DNA from: Symsagittifera roscoffensis
Taxonomy: Eukaryota > Xenacoelomorpha > Acoela > Convolutidae
Direction of reading: 5' to 3'
NCBI RefSeq assembly: GCF_963678635.1
Contig: NC_087069.1
Location: 22,910,360-22,974,359 of the forward strand
Length of the DNA stretch: 64,000 nucleotides
Of the stretch, positions 10,325 to 22,680 are shown one piece after another. The first letter of the stretch is position 1; each line of letters opens with the position of its first letter. The notes beneath the pieces were generated by a model that saw nothing but the letters and a program-made list of their open reading frames with translations, was not told the DNA's origin and searched no databases. Position numbers and translations under genes: made by a program.

Positions 10325-10735
10325 GCTCGTGCTGTATTCCTTTTCAATTCTTCGTTTCGAATTTAATGATTCTAGTTTTTCTCCAAAAATTGTCCAGTTC
10401 ATTTTTGAAATCATTCGTTGTTTTAGAGTTTATGACTTCACTTGGCAGTGCGTTCCAGTCTCTTGCTGCTCGAATTGTAAAGTAATGTTTCCGTATTTCT
10501 AGACTGGATCATAGCGGTTGTACCCAATCTTGAACATTTCAATCCTTATTCCTCGTCTTGCGTTATGACAAATCTTTACAAAGTTGAGTTCAAAATGGGG
10601 AAGAACAGCCAAAAAGATTTCATAATGGTAGTTTGCATGTAAGAAACATTTTAGCAATTGTTCTTGCTGACACGGTTTATTACAGTTTAGAGCATCAAGA
10701 GCAATTTTATATAGACTTTGAAGCTAGTTTTTGGA
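10325..10735 (-). pseudogene. 3' fragment of a non-LTR retrotransposon RT ORF
   Basis: On the minus strand the translation contains FLHANYHYEIFLAVLPHFE, then RRGIRIEMFKIGYNR, then after a frameshift near 10505 IRKHYFTIRAARDWNALPSE and FKNELDNFW. The 'F..R...DWN.LP..V' block is the hallmark of the extreme C terminus of CR1/Jockey-like reverse transcriptase ORFs. No palm motif (FADD) is present; the copy is 5'-truncated, as usual for such elements. It belongs to a different family from the RT at 62690-64000. Confidence 0.75.
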
Positions 10736-11084
10736 AAAATCAAAGGTGGGACTGGAAAATTTCAGTTAGTTGAACGTGAGATTACACAAACAGCTCTATT
10801 CGTATTTTTGTCCATTAATATGCACTTGTTAAGTTGTTAAAACCAAGTGAATATGCCTTGATGATTTTTGTTTTGGAAAAAAAATGTTCACGCTCAAATT
10901 TGTTTTTTCATGGTCGGAATTTTGATATCTTAGTTCATTTCTTTCGATAATTGCGAATAGCAAGTGTGGAGAAGCCGTAAAAACCCCTGCTTTTCCGAAA
11001 CTTGCTGTTAACAGACCTTCCTTATTGTTGTCAGGCGAATAATTCTTCAAGTGATTTTTGCCCTAGCGATTTATTGTTCCGACT

Positions 11085-11580
11085 TTCGTAACGAAAGTAG
11101 TGGAATTTTTGTGCTCGGGGTGGGTTTTTTTTCTTCAGACAAATTTCGACTTTTTAACTAGCCATTTTTGACTGATTTTTTTTTACATCATTCAAAAGGT
11201 ATTGTTGTCTTGAGCTTAAATTTGAAGAGATTTTTTACCTGTGATCAGTTTTCGTAAAGTTATGGGGGCTTTAAAGATCGCAATTTTGGCCAATTTGGGA
11301 CAAATAACGAGCGATATTATTCGCGCTATTAACGCGTGAGCGGGTATTTAATCCATCTTAGAAATCGTTCCAAATTGGTTGAAGGAAGCTTATTTGCCTC
11401 AATTGATTTGTTAATAGGAGCGAACTTTATCACTTTGTAATTTAAATGGCGTGTGGGGGGATGACTTTTACCTTTTTATTTTATTTTTATACTTTTAATT
11501 TTTTCAAGCTTTTACTGCTCCATAGACCTTAAAAGGCAGTCGGAACATTCAGGGCTTCGCCCTGAAACGAGCAGTCTTGT
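11085..11580. mobile_element. Dispersed repeat R1, best isolated copy
   Basis: A roughly 495-bp non-coding repeat bounded by a short palindrome at each end: 'actttcgtaacgaaagt' on the left and 'tcagggcttcgccctga' at 11549-11565 on the right, followed by 'gcagtcttgtt'. It is the reverse complement of the copies at 41262-41786, 48780-49304 and 56283-56808, and relatives occur at 3560, 23840/32701, 33015, 43060, 50580 and 58866. A hairpin about 10-15 nt from one end recalls Helitron-type 3' termini, but the canonical CTRR end is not evident. Confidence 0.7.
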
Positions 11581-13160
11581 TAGTTTTGGAAATGATCTCT
11601 GGATGAATTATGCGTTTTAAACAAACGCATAAGTTAATTTGATTTTCAAAAAACTTGATGTAATATCTCAATTCATTTTAAATCAATTCTAAACCACTAC
11701 TAATTAAGCTAATTTCTGAATATTTCATAAATTGTCCCCTTAATCAATTGTGTGCATATGTGCTGAGGAGGGGGATTCTACAAATGATCTCTCTAATATT
11801 TGAGTTAGAATTTAATAGATTTTCGTATGTTAAAATTTTTAAACAATATTTAACATCTTAACATCGAGCTGTAAACTTGAGTTTTCAATGCACTCTATCC
11901 TTCCACTTTTCTCTACAGATAATTTGCCTCGATTACCTTTTTGTCATGCACTTACCGTTTTACTGCATTATGCTACATTAATTAAGTTCTGGAAAATCAC
12001 CATTACTACTCCTTTAAAATTGGAAGCCATCAAGTTTACACATCCACGTAATCGGTTTAACATTTGCTTCTCAAAATATTACAATTCAATCCAGATAATC
12101 AATGCGTGGTTAAGTGGGTGTGTTAAGCTGGGTGTTTTATGCGTTTCGCTTGAAGTCCCAAATTTTCATTTGTTTTCTAATAGGTTCGTTTTTCGAGAAA
12201 AAAATCACTATGTTCTCGCAGTGAGACTTTTTTGAGGCCGCCATTTCTCGCTTTGTAACTCAAATTCAACAATTTTGCTAAAGACTGATTGATAGATTTC
12301 TGCATCTTATCACAACATCAGTTACTTTTTGTAGTGTTTTTCTTCCATCAGCTCCGCCATTTTAAGTTCTGATTTCTGGTCGTCTTAGGACATGGTTCAA
12401 AATTTTTAAAACCCATACATGAAAAGTGTTAAACGAGTATCCATCTGATTTCTATGTTCCAGATAAACTGCATTGCTGTTTTACGGGAAAATTTCAAACA
12501 AGTTTTGACTTGCGCCAAATTGCAGCTGAAATAGCAGCAAGCATACTTACTTCGAACTTGTTGTCTAAGTTTATGCGGAGAAAAAAATGCTCCGAGCTCT
12601 GATAAATTTCATTTTCTCCAAAATTTGAAATAATTAACGGCCATCAAAGATTTTTATCCGGTTTCAAGCTAAATGATAGCATACTAAGTGTTTCTATTGT
12701 CATATTCCTTTCAAAATTTTGAAATGCTTGAGAACTGAAAAGTTTTGATAGCAAGGTGAAGAACCAAAATAAAATATGTTTGCTGTCCATACACAACCCT
12801 AAACTACCGGTAATTGACAATGAATTTAATGTTTGTTCACAAAGAAGAAGTAGATTGGTAAGCTTTTTATCCAAGCAAATTATATGACCCGCAGAATTAA
12901 AATCCTTGATCCAATGGGCTAACTTTTTTGTTATGAGGATATGTGTATGGGGAGGGGTATATAATGGGAAAACCCCGAATGCTTATAAGTATTTTTTAAA
13001 TACTTTTGACAAAACAGCAACGTAGATGTCTAAATTTTGATAAAACTGATAATAATCATAACAAAAAAAATTTAACTCACATTTCTCTACATTTCGTTAA
13101 GCATAACTGAAACGCTTGTGAACCACGAAATAACATAAATCAGTTAACCTTTAAATATCT
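11581..13160. other. Intergenic, no supported gene
   Basis: AT-rich sequence. The longest plus-strand frame (11888-12235, 115 codons) shows no domain, repeat or splice context and is not called. Confidence 0.4.
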
Positions 13161-13461
13161 CCTTTTTTGACCAATGCTTAGCAGAGAACCTTTGTTCCAT
13201 CAATAGCAACTGTCACAAAGAAACAAATTGTCACAAATGATGGCGTGTCAATCAGATCTGTTTCCAAAAACGTTGGTGACTGAAGTGTTAGAGCCAATAT
13301 AAACTGTTGCAGAAGATGCTATTGCTAAAAGGGTTGGTGTAATAAATAGAGCTGTCCCGGAAGAAGTGATTTCCAGAAGAGTTGGTGTGTCAAAAAAGGA
13401 ATTAACAGTAAACCATGAATTGAAGTCTTCTAAGCCGGCTTGTTTATGTAACCAAATCAAG
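13161..13461 (+). pseudogene. Cys-rich secreted peptide pseudogene A
   Basis: Nucleotide similarity to the intact gene at 9167-9373 covers the end of the signal peptide ('agcagagaaccttt...tgttcc') and the cysteine block ('gatttccagaagagttggtgtgtc'). Read in the frame of the intact gene it shows several successive blocks of the form [NS]-C-x5-C-x-K-x-W-C-x-[NK], e.g. SCPGRSDFQKSWCVKK, interrupted by stops, frameshifts and Cys losses (one Cys to Phe, one Cys to Arg). The ancestor therefore had a multi-repeat mature region. It forms the left arm of a palindrome with copy B. Confidence 0.65.
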
Positions 13462-13516
13462 TAACCATAAAACGAACTCAGCCAAGGAGTCTTCGATTGC
13501 TATTTTGTATAGTTAA

Positions 13517-13814
13517 TTGAATTGGTGACATAAACAAGCCGGCGTAGATGATTTCAATAGATGGTTTACTGTTAATTCCCTTTTTGACACACCAACTCTT
13601 CTGACAATCACTTCTTCCGGGACAGCTCCAGTTGAAACACCAAATCTTTTAGCAATAGCTTCTCCTGCGACAGTTTCTTTTGGCGCGCTAACACTTCAGT
13701 CTTTGGAAAAAGATCCTATTGACACACCAGCATTTGTGTTAATTTGTTTTGTTGTGACTGTGTCTATTGATGGAACAAAGGCTCTCTGCTGTGCATTGGT
13801 CAACAAAAAGGAGA
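13517..13814 (-). pseudogene. Cys-rich secreted peptide pseudogene B
   Basis: Reverse complement of copy A across a 55-bp spacer. In the Cys frame it shows DQCTAESLC, NCRRRSYC, SCPGRSDCQKSWCVKK and similar blocks, broken by three stop codons; one is a TAA at the position of the conserved Gln of the CQKxWC block and is shared with copy A, so it predates that duplication. An alternative frame with only one stop exists but does not match the intact peptide. Confidence 0.65.
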
Positions 13815-13837
13815 TCGATCAGCACAACTAAATAAGA

Positions 13838-14255
13838 TTTTTCCATGGAATAATATGTTTTTTTACTTCAAACTTTTCGACAAAAAACAGTTAACGCCAA
13901 AAAAAATTTCAATGAAAATCCATTTTTTGTTTTTAAAGCGCTCTTATTACTTTTACCATAATATTGTGCGTTAACTAACGTGCCTGTTAACTTTTGCTCA
14001 GAACTGAACATTTGTTTTATCCATAGAAACTGTCATAAACTAAAAGATTGGCGTAACAAAAGAGTTATAATCCTGAAAACTTTTTGCTAGGAGCATTGGC
14101 GCAAAAATAAACTGTCAAAAGCGCAGCTATTGCTGGAAGGGTTAGTGTATTAACTGAAACCACCCTGAAAGAGTCAATTGGAAGAAAATTAGCATGTGAA
14201 AAATGGAATTAACAGTCATCTACTGAATTCATTTACCTGGCTTATTAATGAAACC
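13838..14255 (+). pseudogene. Cys-rich secreted peptide pseudogene C with flank
   Basis: Core similarity is at 13990-14252: NCQKRSYCWKG, then a TAG where the conserved Trp is expected, then CIN. The 150 bp upstream matches the flank of copy E ('ttaactaacgtgcctg', 'tttgctcag'), so C and E are direct segmental duplicates. Frameshifts and stops make it non-coding. Confidence 0.58.
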
Positions 14256-14356
14256 AATTCAAACCAGTTTAAAAAAACAGCAATCAAAGAATCATTTTAA
14301 GGATGAACGATTCTTTGATGCTGATTTTCTCTCAATTTGAAAAGAATTAGTTACAA

Positions 14357-14613
14357 GTATAAGCCGGCGTAGAACTTTTCAATAGATGAGTTACCCATAA
14401 ATCCTTTGTAAAACGTCAAACTGTCTGGTTTTGCGTTTTCCTGGGCAGTTCCACTTGACACGCCAACTGTTCCAGCAATAGCTTTTCATGCGAAACTCTT
14501 ATTGGCACGCCAACGCTTCTGGTAATAATGTGTCAAGGAAAAAATCTTATTGGAACACCAACCCTTCTTTTCGGACATTTTTTTTATGGAGAATTGTCAA
14601 TTCTCTGAGCATT
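14357..14613 (-). pseudogene. Cys-rich secreted peptide pseudogene D
   Basis: On the minus strand 'tgtccgaaaagaagggttgg' followed by 'tgttcc' corresponds to the intact gene's CPKGSDCQKGWC coding block with a 12-13 nt loss, followed by two more 'gttggcgtgycaa' blocks and the shared 'acgccggctta' tail. The copy is heavily decayed. It is inverted relative to copy C, repeating the A/B arrangement. Confidence 0.55.
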
Positions 14614-15189
14614 GTTTAATAATGAGACTGAACAAGATAAATAAATTAGGTTTTTCATGAGTCACATAAAATTTTTGTATGTTCTATATTTTCCAGAGAA
14701 GAAGAAATTTTTTTTGAGTGTTTCAACAGTCTAAGTTTTTTGACTGACAAGTTCTGATGAAAATCGAACAAATTCAGTTTTTATGGCTTTTTTTAAAGTT
14801 TTTTGTTCATACTAATCTAACATTCGATTGTATCTCTTGGCATGTTTTTCCTAAAATAAACTTTTTTGAAGATTTCAAGAGTTTTTGTCTCCTTTTCTGT
14901 CGAGTTAGATTGATCTTTGTAGGGTGCGAAGCTCAGATTCTTTTCGGCGTATGAAAACTACAAAAAAAACAGATATTTTTCTAAATGTTTAAGATTATAC
15001 TAAATTGACCAGTTGTTGAAACCCTGTGATAGCACTGATAGCTTTCAATTTTCAAAAAAGATTGCAAGGTAATTAATGAATCTCAAATGTGATTGATAGT
15101 AACTGACAATAAAAAGACAAGAAAAATAATGTTTACTCACTAAGAACAGTAGGATGGCTAGTTTTGTTTTTTAAAAAACGACGGATAAG
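14614..15189. other. Spacer within the pseudogene cluster
   Basis: AT-rich, no recognisable feature. The short frame at 14757-14954 has no support. Confidence 0.35.
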
Positions 15190-15600
15190 CAGACAATTCA
15201 AATGGAATAATATTTTTTTCTTCAAATTTTTGACAAAAAACAGCAGTTAGTCAATAAAATTATCAATGAAATTCCATTTTTTAAAGCGCGCTTTTAATTC
15301 TTTAACCATAAAAGTGTCTGTTAACTAAAGTGCCTGCTAACATTTGCTCAGCACTAACTTTTTGTTCTTTTCATAGAAGCTGTCTTACAGTAAAAGATTG
15401 GTGTTACAAAAGAATTATAATCCCGAAAACTTTTTGCTAGGAGCATTGGCGCGTAAAGAAACTGTCACAAGAGCAGCTATTAATGGGAGGGTTAGTGTGT
15501 CAACTGGAACTGCCCTGGAAAAGTCGATTGGAAGAAGGGTTAGTGTGTGGAAAAAAGAATTAGCAGTCATCCACTGATTTCATTTACATTGTTTAGCCTG
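15190..15600 (+). pseudogene. Cys-rich secreted peptide pseudogene E with flank
   Basis: Direct duplicate of copy C including about 140 bp of upstream flank; core at about 15335-15600. It retains 'gggagggttagtgtgtcaac' and 'ggaagaagggttagtgtgtg' blocks, with TAG at the expected Trp codons. It completes the alternating + - + - + order. Confidence 0.58.
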
Positions 15601-15846
15601 GTAAACTTTTTGTTATCAAAAAACTGCAAAAAAAACGAAAAGGAGACACAATTGAATTTTTTAAGCAAAACGTAACGCCCTCGACCGGAACGCTCGAAAA
15701 CTTCAGTCTAATTTATATCAATTCAAAAACCCCAGTCGTATGAATTTATTTGAGCTCCGGCGACCTCAGATTTACTCCGAGTGGTTAAAGAGAACTTGGT
15801 TTAAATGTTGTGACGCCCCCTAAATCTACCCGAAAACTTTCGAAAA

Positions 15847-15938
15847 GTCAATAAATCCGCCGGGTCCATTTTTTTGTAGGGTCATTAAATTCGCAGTCAT
15901 TTTCGAATGGTCAGTAAATCCGCCGTCATTTTCGAATG
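15847..15938. repeat. Short tandem repeat, about 29 bp x 3
   Basis: 'gtcagtaaatccgccgtcat' followed by 'tttcgaatg' is repeated at 15881 and 15910 with few changes; a diverged unit with an insertion starts at 15847. Confidence 0.55.
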
Positions 15939-16036
15939 AAATCATTATTGATTTTTATTGTCGGTGCAAGCCCGTTGCATCACGCGCTAAAAAAGCTACC
16001 CGCGTCCTTCTTTTTTATTGTAAAGCACATCGTAAC

Positions 16037-19000
16037 AGTTTGTCAAAATGAATCAGAAATTAGGCCGGAAAGTACAAAATCTTCTTAAGTCTTGACATAA
16101 TTCGGAAATTGAGCTCTTAGAAATGAAATAAATACATTCTAAAGCCATGGAGAACAAAATGAATACATTCAAAAAGCCATCGAAATAACTTAAATGGCGG
16201 AAAATGCTATTTTAGAGAAATAAAAAAACTGAAAAAAGCAAATATCCGTTTCATCGCGTTCGGGAAACTGGCGTTTGGAGTCAAGCAAATCTTTCAAAAA
16301 AATCATCGAAATTCACATTGTTCCTGGTTCTCAAATCAGAGTAAAACCGTCTCAATGACCATCAGTCAATAAAAAATTGTCTGTTAACTAAAACGTTGTC
16401 TAAGTTCAGGACACAAAAAGTTGAGAGACAAAATGAAGAACTAATGCGCTTACTAGAGCTGAAGTACCAGGAGCTCAAAATTAAGCAGAGGCTGGAAGGA
16501 GTACAAATTCGCGAGGAGAAAAAAAATTGAAATTAGGCGAAAGTAGGTGAAGCTGAATTGAAGGAAGACTCTGATTATGTTGAATTGTTTGCTATCTCGG
16601 TAAATTCTCACATTTAAACAGCAGATAAATGCAGAGAAACTTGGGTGGAATGTAAACCGAAATTGAATCCATTAGTGACCTTAACCGAACCGACCGCTTT
16701 CACTACTGGATTGATTAAGGTTTAGTATAACACCCCAAGGGATGTCGTCCCTGCGTCTAACACCCAATTAGATGCCTCGTCTCTTACGATGATGCATGGG
16801 CTGAAGTACTTCCCTTGATTTCCAAATCAAAAAAACAGGTTGCTGCCGGCACTGATACTCAGCAGAATATAGGCAATTATATATCGACTAGAAATTAAAA
16901 GAAAATACAACGCCACCGTTTTTCAGTTGAAGTCAGGGGATTTTTCTTGAGCCTGCCACGTCAGACATTGTTAATGGTATCACTCGGACATCCAAATTAC
17001 AATTGGGCAACCTTTTTATGACCATATACGCCTGATCGATTCAATTCATAATAGGAATAGAAATCCCCCAATGGCTGTTCGTCTGTCGGTAGGATGGGTT
17101 TTCAGTGGCTCACTCTCCTCATCGTCTGGGTTGTTATTAACCTGTTTCAGGTGCAAGGCTAGTCAAGTTCAAGCGTGGTGTTAGAAAACTATGGTACATA
17201 AAAGCAAGCTGTTTCTCTTCCTGCTGCCAATCAGCGAGCGCTTAATCTTCTTGAATTAACAATATACAATTGAGTAGGAATGTTATGGACCGACGATAGC
17301 AGTTCTATACCCAACAAATACTACTTTTCACTGGCACAAGTCAAGACGCTTGAAAAACGGCTCGATAAGGGCAAAGGAAGATTTAAAGAGTAATTACATT
17401 GAGACAATGAAGAGGAGCTCAATAAAGGTTATGTCATTCCGGTTCTTCCGCGTGATCCGTAGCTCTGCTCCGCCCGTCCTGCCCATCCCACCTTCCTGTC
17501 TTCAACCCAGACAAACCAAGTAAAGTACGTCGGGTTTTAAATGGCGCGTCAAAATTTCACGTCCGATCTTTAAACAAACCCTTGCTCGTTGGACCTGATT
17601 TACAGCAAAAAAAATCTACCTGTTAATGGTTTTCCGCCAGCATCAGTATGCAATCTTCTCCTTCGGACATCGAGAATATGTTTCTTCAGTTTGGGGTACC
17701 CCCTTGTGATCGAGATTCTTGTTTGCGTTTTTTTTGTGGCGCAAGGATGCCACATCGGATGTGGAAATTTTTCAGTATACCGGGCATAATTTCGGTTAGC
17801 GCGAACCTCCCCCGACGTGCACAAAATCCGCACTTCAGCAAACCACCAACATCTCTTGAAGCATCTAGAGCAATAACCTCTAGGATAATTACTAGGTTTT
17901 ACGAGGATGATTACTTGGTTACTTTCGAAAACCACCATGCCGCATTGAGAATTAGCAATGATCTGGTGAACCTTCTTAAATTAGGAGGATTTCGTCTCAC
18001 CAAAGTTGTTAGTAATGTTTCTGCAATTGAAGAAAACTTAAACCCTTCATTTAATGTAATTGCAAAAGTATAGGACAATGCGAGTGGTAATGGCCATTTA
18101 AATTCTCAGCATTGAAAATGAACCAAGAAAGTGACTCTCTCGTTGTTATTCGTGGAGTTAACTGCGATATCCAAATATCCGTTACGCAACGAACAGTTCT
18201 TAATTTTATTTCATCGGTCATCCACCCTATTGGTTTGGTGGCTCCCTATACGGTAAGGGCCTGCCTGCTTCTTGAAGTCATTTGCGCATAACTGGGCAAC
18301 AATGGGATGATACCTTGCCAGAAACGTTCAAAAGCAATTCAATGAGTGGCATTCAAGCTTGTATGTCATAGGAGAAATAGTCATTCTCGGGTGCTACTTC
18401 AGTAATCCATTTGATCAATGTGAGCTCCATGTGTTTGGGGATAGCTAGAAAGATGTGTTTTGCGCTGTTGGTTTCCTTCGTGCCCGGATCATTGAGACTC
18501 AAAAAACTGAAGTTGCGTTTGTTTTACTAAAACAAGGGCAGCACCAATGAAGGCACTGTACATTCCGAAGCTGGAATTGCAGGCATCTTTGCTGGCATCT
18601 AAGTTTCAGGAAGATATACTAGGGGCATTTTCAATCAACATAGCCGGCACCTTTTTGTGGACCGATATCACCACGGTGTTACAATGGCTTCACTCCTTCG
18701 ATAAATTAACGACGTTTGTCGCAAACCGTGTTTATTAAAAAAAAAGAAATTCACCACTGTGGATCAATGGTTCCATAAAAAAAGTATAGATAATCCCGCG
18801 GACACTGGCCAGGCTACCAAGCTTATTAAGTTTACTATTAGGCAATGAAGGCCTTTCAAACCAAATCTGGTTGTTGTTACTAATATCTTCTCAAAGAAAT
18901 CTGTGGACGACACAATAGAAGAGTCAACACATGCTCTCACGGGTATTTCGAAGCGGTCAGAGCCCGTATTTGTTTGGGAGAAGTATAGTAGTCTTACAAA

Positions 19001-19067
19001 ACTGAAGCGATACCTTTGCTTTATGTTTAGGTTTTTTCCGAAACACCAGCATTTCTGCGGGCCTCGT
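16037..19067 (+). pseudogene. Decayed BEL/Pao retrotransposon, partial copy 1 (gag-PR-RT-RNase H)
   Basis: In scattered frames one can read a gag-like N terminus (MNQKLGRKVQNLL at 16047), a Lys/Glu-rich coil near 16440, a protease-to-RT linker ending in VGWVFSG (about 17090), RT with PDKPSKVRRVLNGASKFH and VGPDL (about 17505-17605), IENMFLQFGVPPCDRDS (about 17665), an FYEDDYLVTF active-site segment (about 17900), FKLGGF-type connection, and RNase H with YIPKLELQASLLASK and FLWTD (18547-18740). Many stops and frameshifts. The copy stops abruptly at 19067, where copy 2 begins with the same gag start. No LTRs recognised. Confidence 0.82.
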
Positions 19068-22000
19068 AGTTTGTCACAATGAATCAGAAATTAGGCCGAA
19101 AAGTACAAAATCTTCTTGAGTCTTGGCATAATTCGGAAATTGAGCTCTTAGAAATGACATAAATACATTCAAAAAGCCATGGAGAACAAAAAACTGAAGA
19201 TGATTGTTGAGAATTACATCATGAATGCAAGTGTTTTCCTGGAAAAGGCTTTTTTTTCAAAAATGATGAAATAACTTAAATGGCGGAAAATGGTATTATT
19301 AGAGAAATAAAAGAACTGAAAAAAAGAAAATATCTGTTTCATCGCTTTCGGAACCCCCAATGGCTGTTCGTCTGTCGGTAGGATGGGTTTTCAGTGGCTC
19401 ACTCTCCTCATCGTCTGGGTTGTTATTAACCTGTTTCAGGTGCAAGGCTAGTTAAGTTAAAGCGTGCTGTTTGAAAACTATGGTACATAAAAGCAAGCTG
19501 TTGCTCTTCCTGCTGCCAATCAGCGAGCGCTTAATCTTTTTGAATTAACAATATACAATTGAGTAGGAATGTTACGGAGCGACGATAGCAGTTCTATACC
19601 CAACAATTACTACTCTTCACTGGCACAGTTCAAGACGCTTGAAAAACGGCTCGATAAAGGCAAAGGAAGATTTAAAGAGTAATTACATTGAGACAATTAA
19701 GAGGAGCTCAAAAAAGGTAATGCCATTCCGGTTCTTCCGCATGATCCGTAGCTCTGCTCCGCCCAACCTGTCCATCCCACCATCCTGTTTTCAACCCCGA
19801 CAAACCAAGTAAAGTACGTCGGATTTTAATTGGCGCGTCAAAAATTCACGTCCGATCTTTAAACAAACCCTTGCTCGTTAGGCCTGATTTACAGCAAAAC
19901 AAATCTACCTGTTAACGCTTTTCCGCCAGCATCAGTATGCAATCTTCTCCCTCGGACATCGAGAATATGTTTCTTCAGTTTGGGGTACCCCCTTGTGATC
20001 GACATTCTTCTTTGCGTTTTTTTGTGGCGCAAGGATGCCACATCGGAAGTGGGAATTTTTCAGTATACCCGGCATAATTTCGGTTAGCGCGAACCTCCCC
20101 CGACGGGCACAAAATCCGCACTTCAGCAAACCGCCAACATCTCTTGAAGCATCTAGGGCAATAATTACTAGGATAATTACTAGGTTTTTCGAGGATGATT
20201 ACTTGGTTTCTTTCGAAAACCGCATACCGCATTGAGAAAAAGCAAAGATCTGGTGAACCTTTTTAAATTAGGAGGATTTCGTCTCACCAAAGTTGTTAGT
20301 AATGTTTCTGCAATTGAAGAAAATTTATACCCTTCAATTTTTGTAATTGCAAAAGTATAGGACAATGCGAGTGGTAATGGCCATTTAAATTCTCAGCATT
20401 GAAAATGAACCAAGAAAGTGACTCTCTCGTTGTTATTCGTGGAGTTAACTGCGATATCCAAATATCCGTTACGCAACGAACAGTTCTTAATTTTATTTCA
20501 TCGGTCATCCACCCTATTGGTTTGGTGGCTCCCTATACGGTAAGGGCCTGCCTGCTTCTTGAAGTCATTTGCGCATAACTGGGCAACAATGGGATGATAC
20601 CTTGCCAGAAACGTTCAAAAGCAATTCAATGAGTGGCATTCAAGCTTGTATGTCATAGGAGAAATAGTCATTCTCGGGTGCTACTTCAGTAATCCATTTG
20701 ATCAATGTGAGCTCCATGTGTTTGGGGATAGCTAGAAAGATGTGTTTTGCGCTGTTGGTTTCCTTCGTGCCCGGATCATTGAGACTCAAAAAACTGAAGT
20801 TGCGTTTGTTTTACTAAAACAAGGGCAGCACCAATGAAGGCACTGTACATTCCGAAGCTGGAATTGCAGGCATCTTTGCTGGCATCTAAGTTGAAGGAAA
20901 ATATACTAGGTGCATTTTCAATCAATGTAGCCGGCACCTTTTTGTGGACCCATAGCACCACGGTGTTACAATGGCTTCACTCCTTCGATAAATTAACGAC
21001 GCTTGTCGCAAACCGTGTTTGTAAAAAAAAGAAATTCACCACTGTGGATCAATGGTTCCATAAAATAAGTATAGATAATCCCGCGGACACTGGCCAGGCT
21101 ACCAAGCTTATTAAGCTTACTATTAGGCAATTAAGGCCTTTCAAACCAAATCTGGTTGTTGTTACTAATATCTTCTCAAAGAAATCTGTGGCCGACACCA
21201 TAGAAAAGTCAACACCTGCTCTCACGGGTATTTCGAAGCGGTCAGAGCCCTATTTATTTGGGAGAAGTATAGATGTCTTACAAAACTGAAGCGATACGTT
21301 TGCTTTATGTTTAGGTTTTTGCCGAAACACCAGCACTTTAGCGGGCCTATCGCTCAAATAACCGATCCGGCCAAATTAACAATTGCGAAAGATAAATAGT
21401 TACTTTCGGCTCAAGGCGAGTTGTTCACAGCTTGTCGCATTCAGGTTACTCACCATTTATTGGCCACAGTGGCATTGTTCGTTCCAAAGGACGGATTCAA
21501 CGCTTAGCCGAATTAAGTTTTAACACTAAGCATCCCGTCGTCTCAGATTCATGTCACTCGTTGGAAGTTTTGTTTCTGAGGCATTTGCGCTTTGCCCACA
21601 ACCATCAACACCTGGATTATTTGCGGTCCATAGTACATATGAGTTCTGTCGTGTTGGGTCAGCGAGTGACCCTCCCTGCAATTGAAAGATGTTGTCTTGT
21701 TTGCGGAAAACGCAACGCGAGCATGTTCCTATGATGTCAGACCTCCCTGTCGAACGGCTTGGTTACCGCTATCGGCCATTCAATAATTGTGGTGTGGAGT
21801 ATTTTGGTGCATTTTACGTGACTATTCGCCTTGGTAGTGAGAAAAATTGAGCTTTTCTGTTCACCTGTATGACTACCAGTGCCGTACACATCGAAACTGA
21901 TCTTTCTAAGGACACCGGCTCTTGTGTCAAGGGGATTGAAAGATTTATTGCCCGCCGTAGTACGCCAAGTGTTGTGTGGTCAAACAACAGCACTAATTTC

Positions 22001-22680
22001 TTTGGAGCTGAAAAAGACCTTAAGCTTTGAGTAGAAAGTTGGAACATACAGGCTCCCGCACTGTTAGTGCATAAAGGGATTGAACGGAATTAAAATCCTC
22101 TTGGCGCACCGCATCATCAGGGTCTTGAAAAGGTTAGTGCGCAGTTGCAAACGTGTTTTCTACGCAATCAATGGTACTTACAAGTTAACGGATGAGGTAT
22201 TGTCGACCACGTTTTGTTTAGTGGAGCCTGGAAAGAATGCCTGTCCAGTAATACCTGCTGCTCCAGATGTAACTGAAATGGAAGCGTTAATGCCTTACCA
22301 TTTTCTTATGGGTGAAAACTCTGTTAGCTGTCCATCGCTATTACTTGATGAAATATTTGACCTCGGAAAGCGCTACGTCAGGTCACAAGCTTACGCAATT
22401 GCCATTTGGCAGCGTTGGCTGAAGGAGTATGTCCCTTCCTTGAACAAGCGCTCGAAGTGGCATGCCGTTTCGAGCAGCGTTTTAAGAACTGGTGATCTCG
22501 TCTGGATTGTTGATCTCAGCAGCCCTCGTGGGCACTACCCTTTATTCGAGTAACTGCTTTGCACTGTGGCAAAGATAACTTCGCTCGCTCCACAACCATT
22601 AAGACCGTATCAGGCCTACAAGGAAGGCCCCTCGTTAAAGTTGCTCCAACTCTGGCCTCTTCTGGGTTGAGATTGTGAGA
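19068..22680 (+). pseudogene. Decayed BEL/Pao retrotransposon, copy 2 (extends through integrase)
   Basis: Matches copy 1 from the gag start onward at an offset of 3031 bp, but lacks the segment corresponding to about 16250-17065 and holds a short gag piece that copy 1 lacks. It continues past the copy 1 break point: RNase H to NPADTGQ (20834-21289), integrase zinc-binding region with TKHPVVSD, HLRF...HQHL and CLVCGK (21432-21734), integrase core with TTSAVHIETD and ARRSTPSVVWSNN (the catalytic Asp of SDN is Asn), and the C-terminal MPYHFLMGE...RWLKEYVPSL...KW...GDLVWIVD module (22250-22620). The RT active site reads FEDD. Clearly dead. Confidence 0.82.

Noticed and set aside
11888-12235. 115-codon plus-strand frame
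   Set aside because: No domain, low-information composition, no splice or promoter context.
13248-13460. 70-codon minus-strand frame across pseudogene A
   Set aside because: It is antisense to the stretch that matches the Cys-rich peptide gene and has no support of its own.
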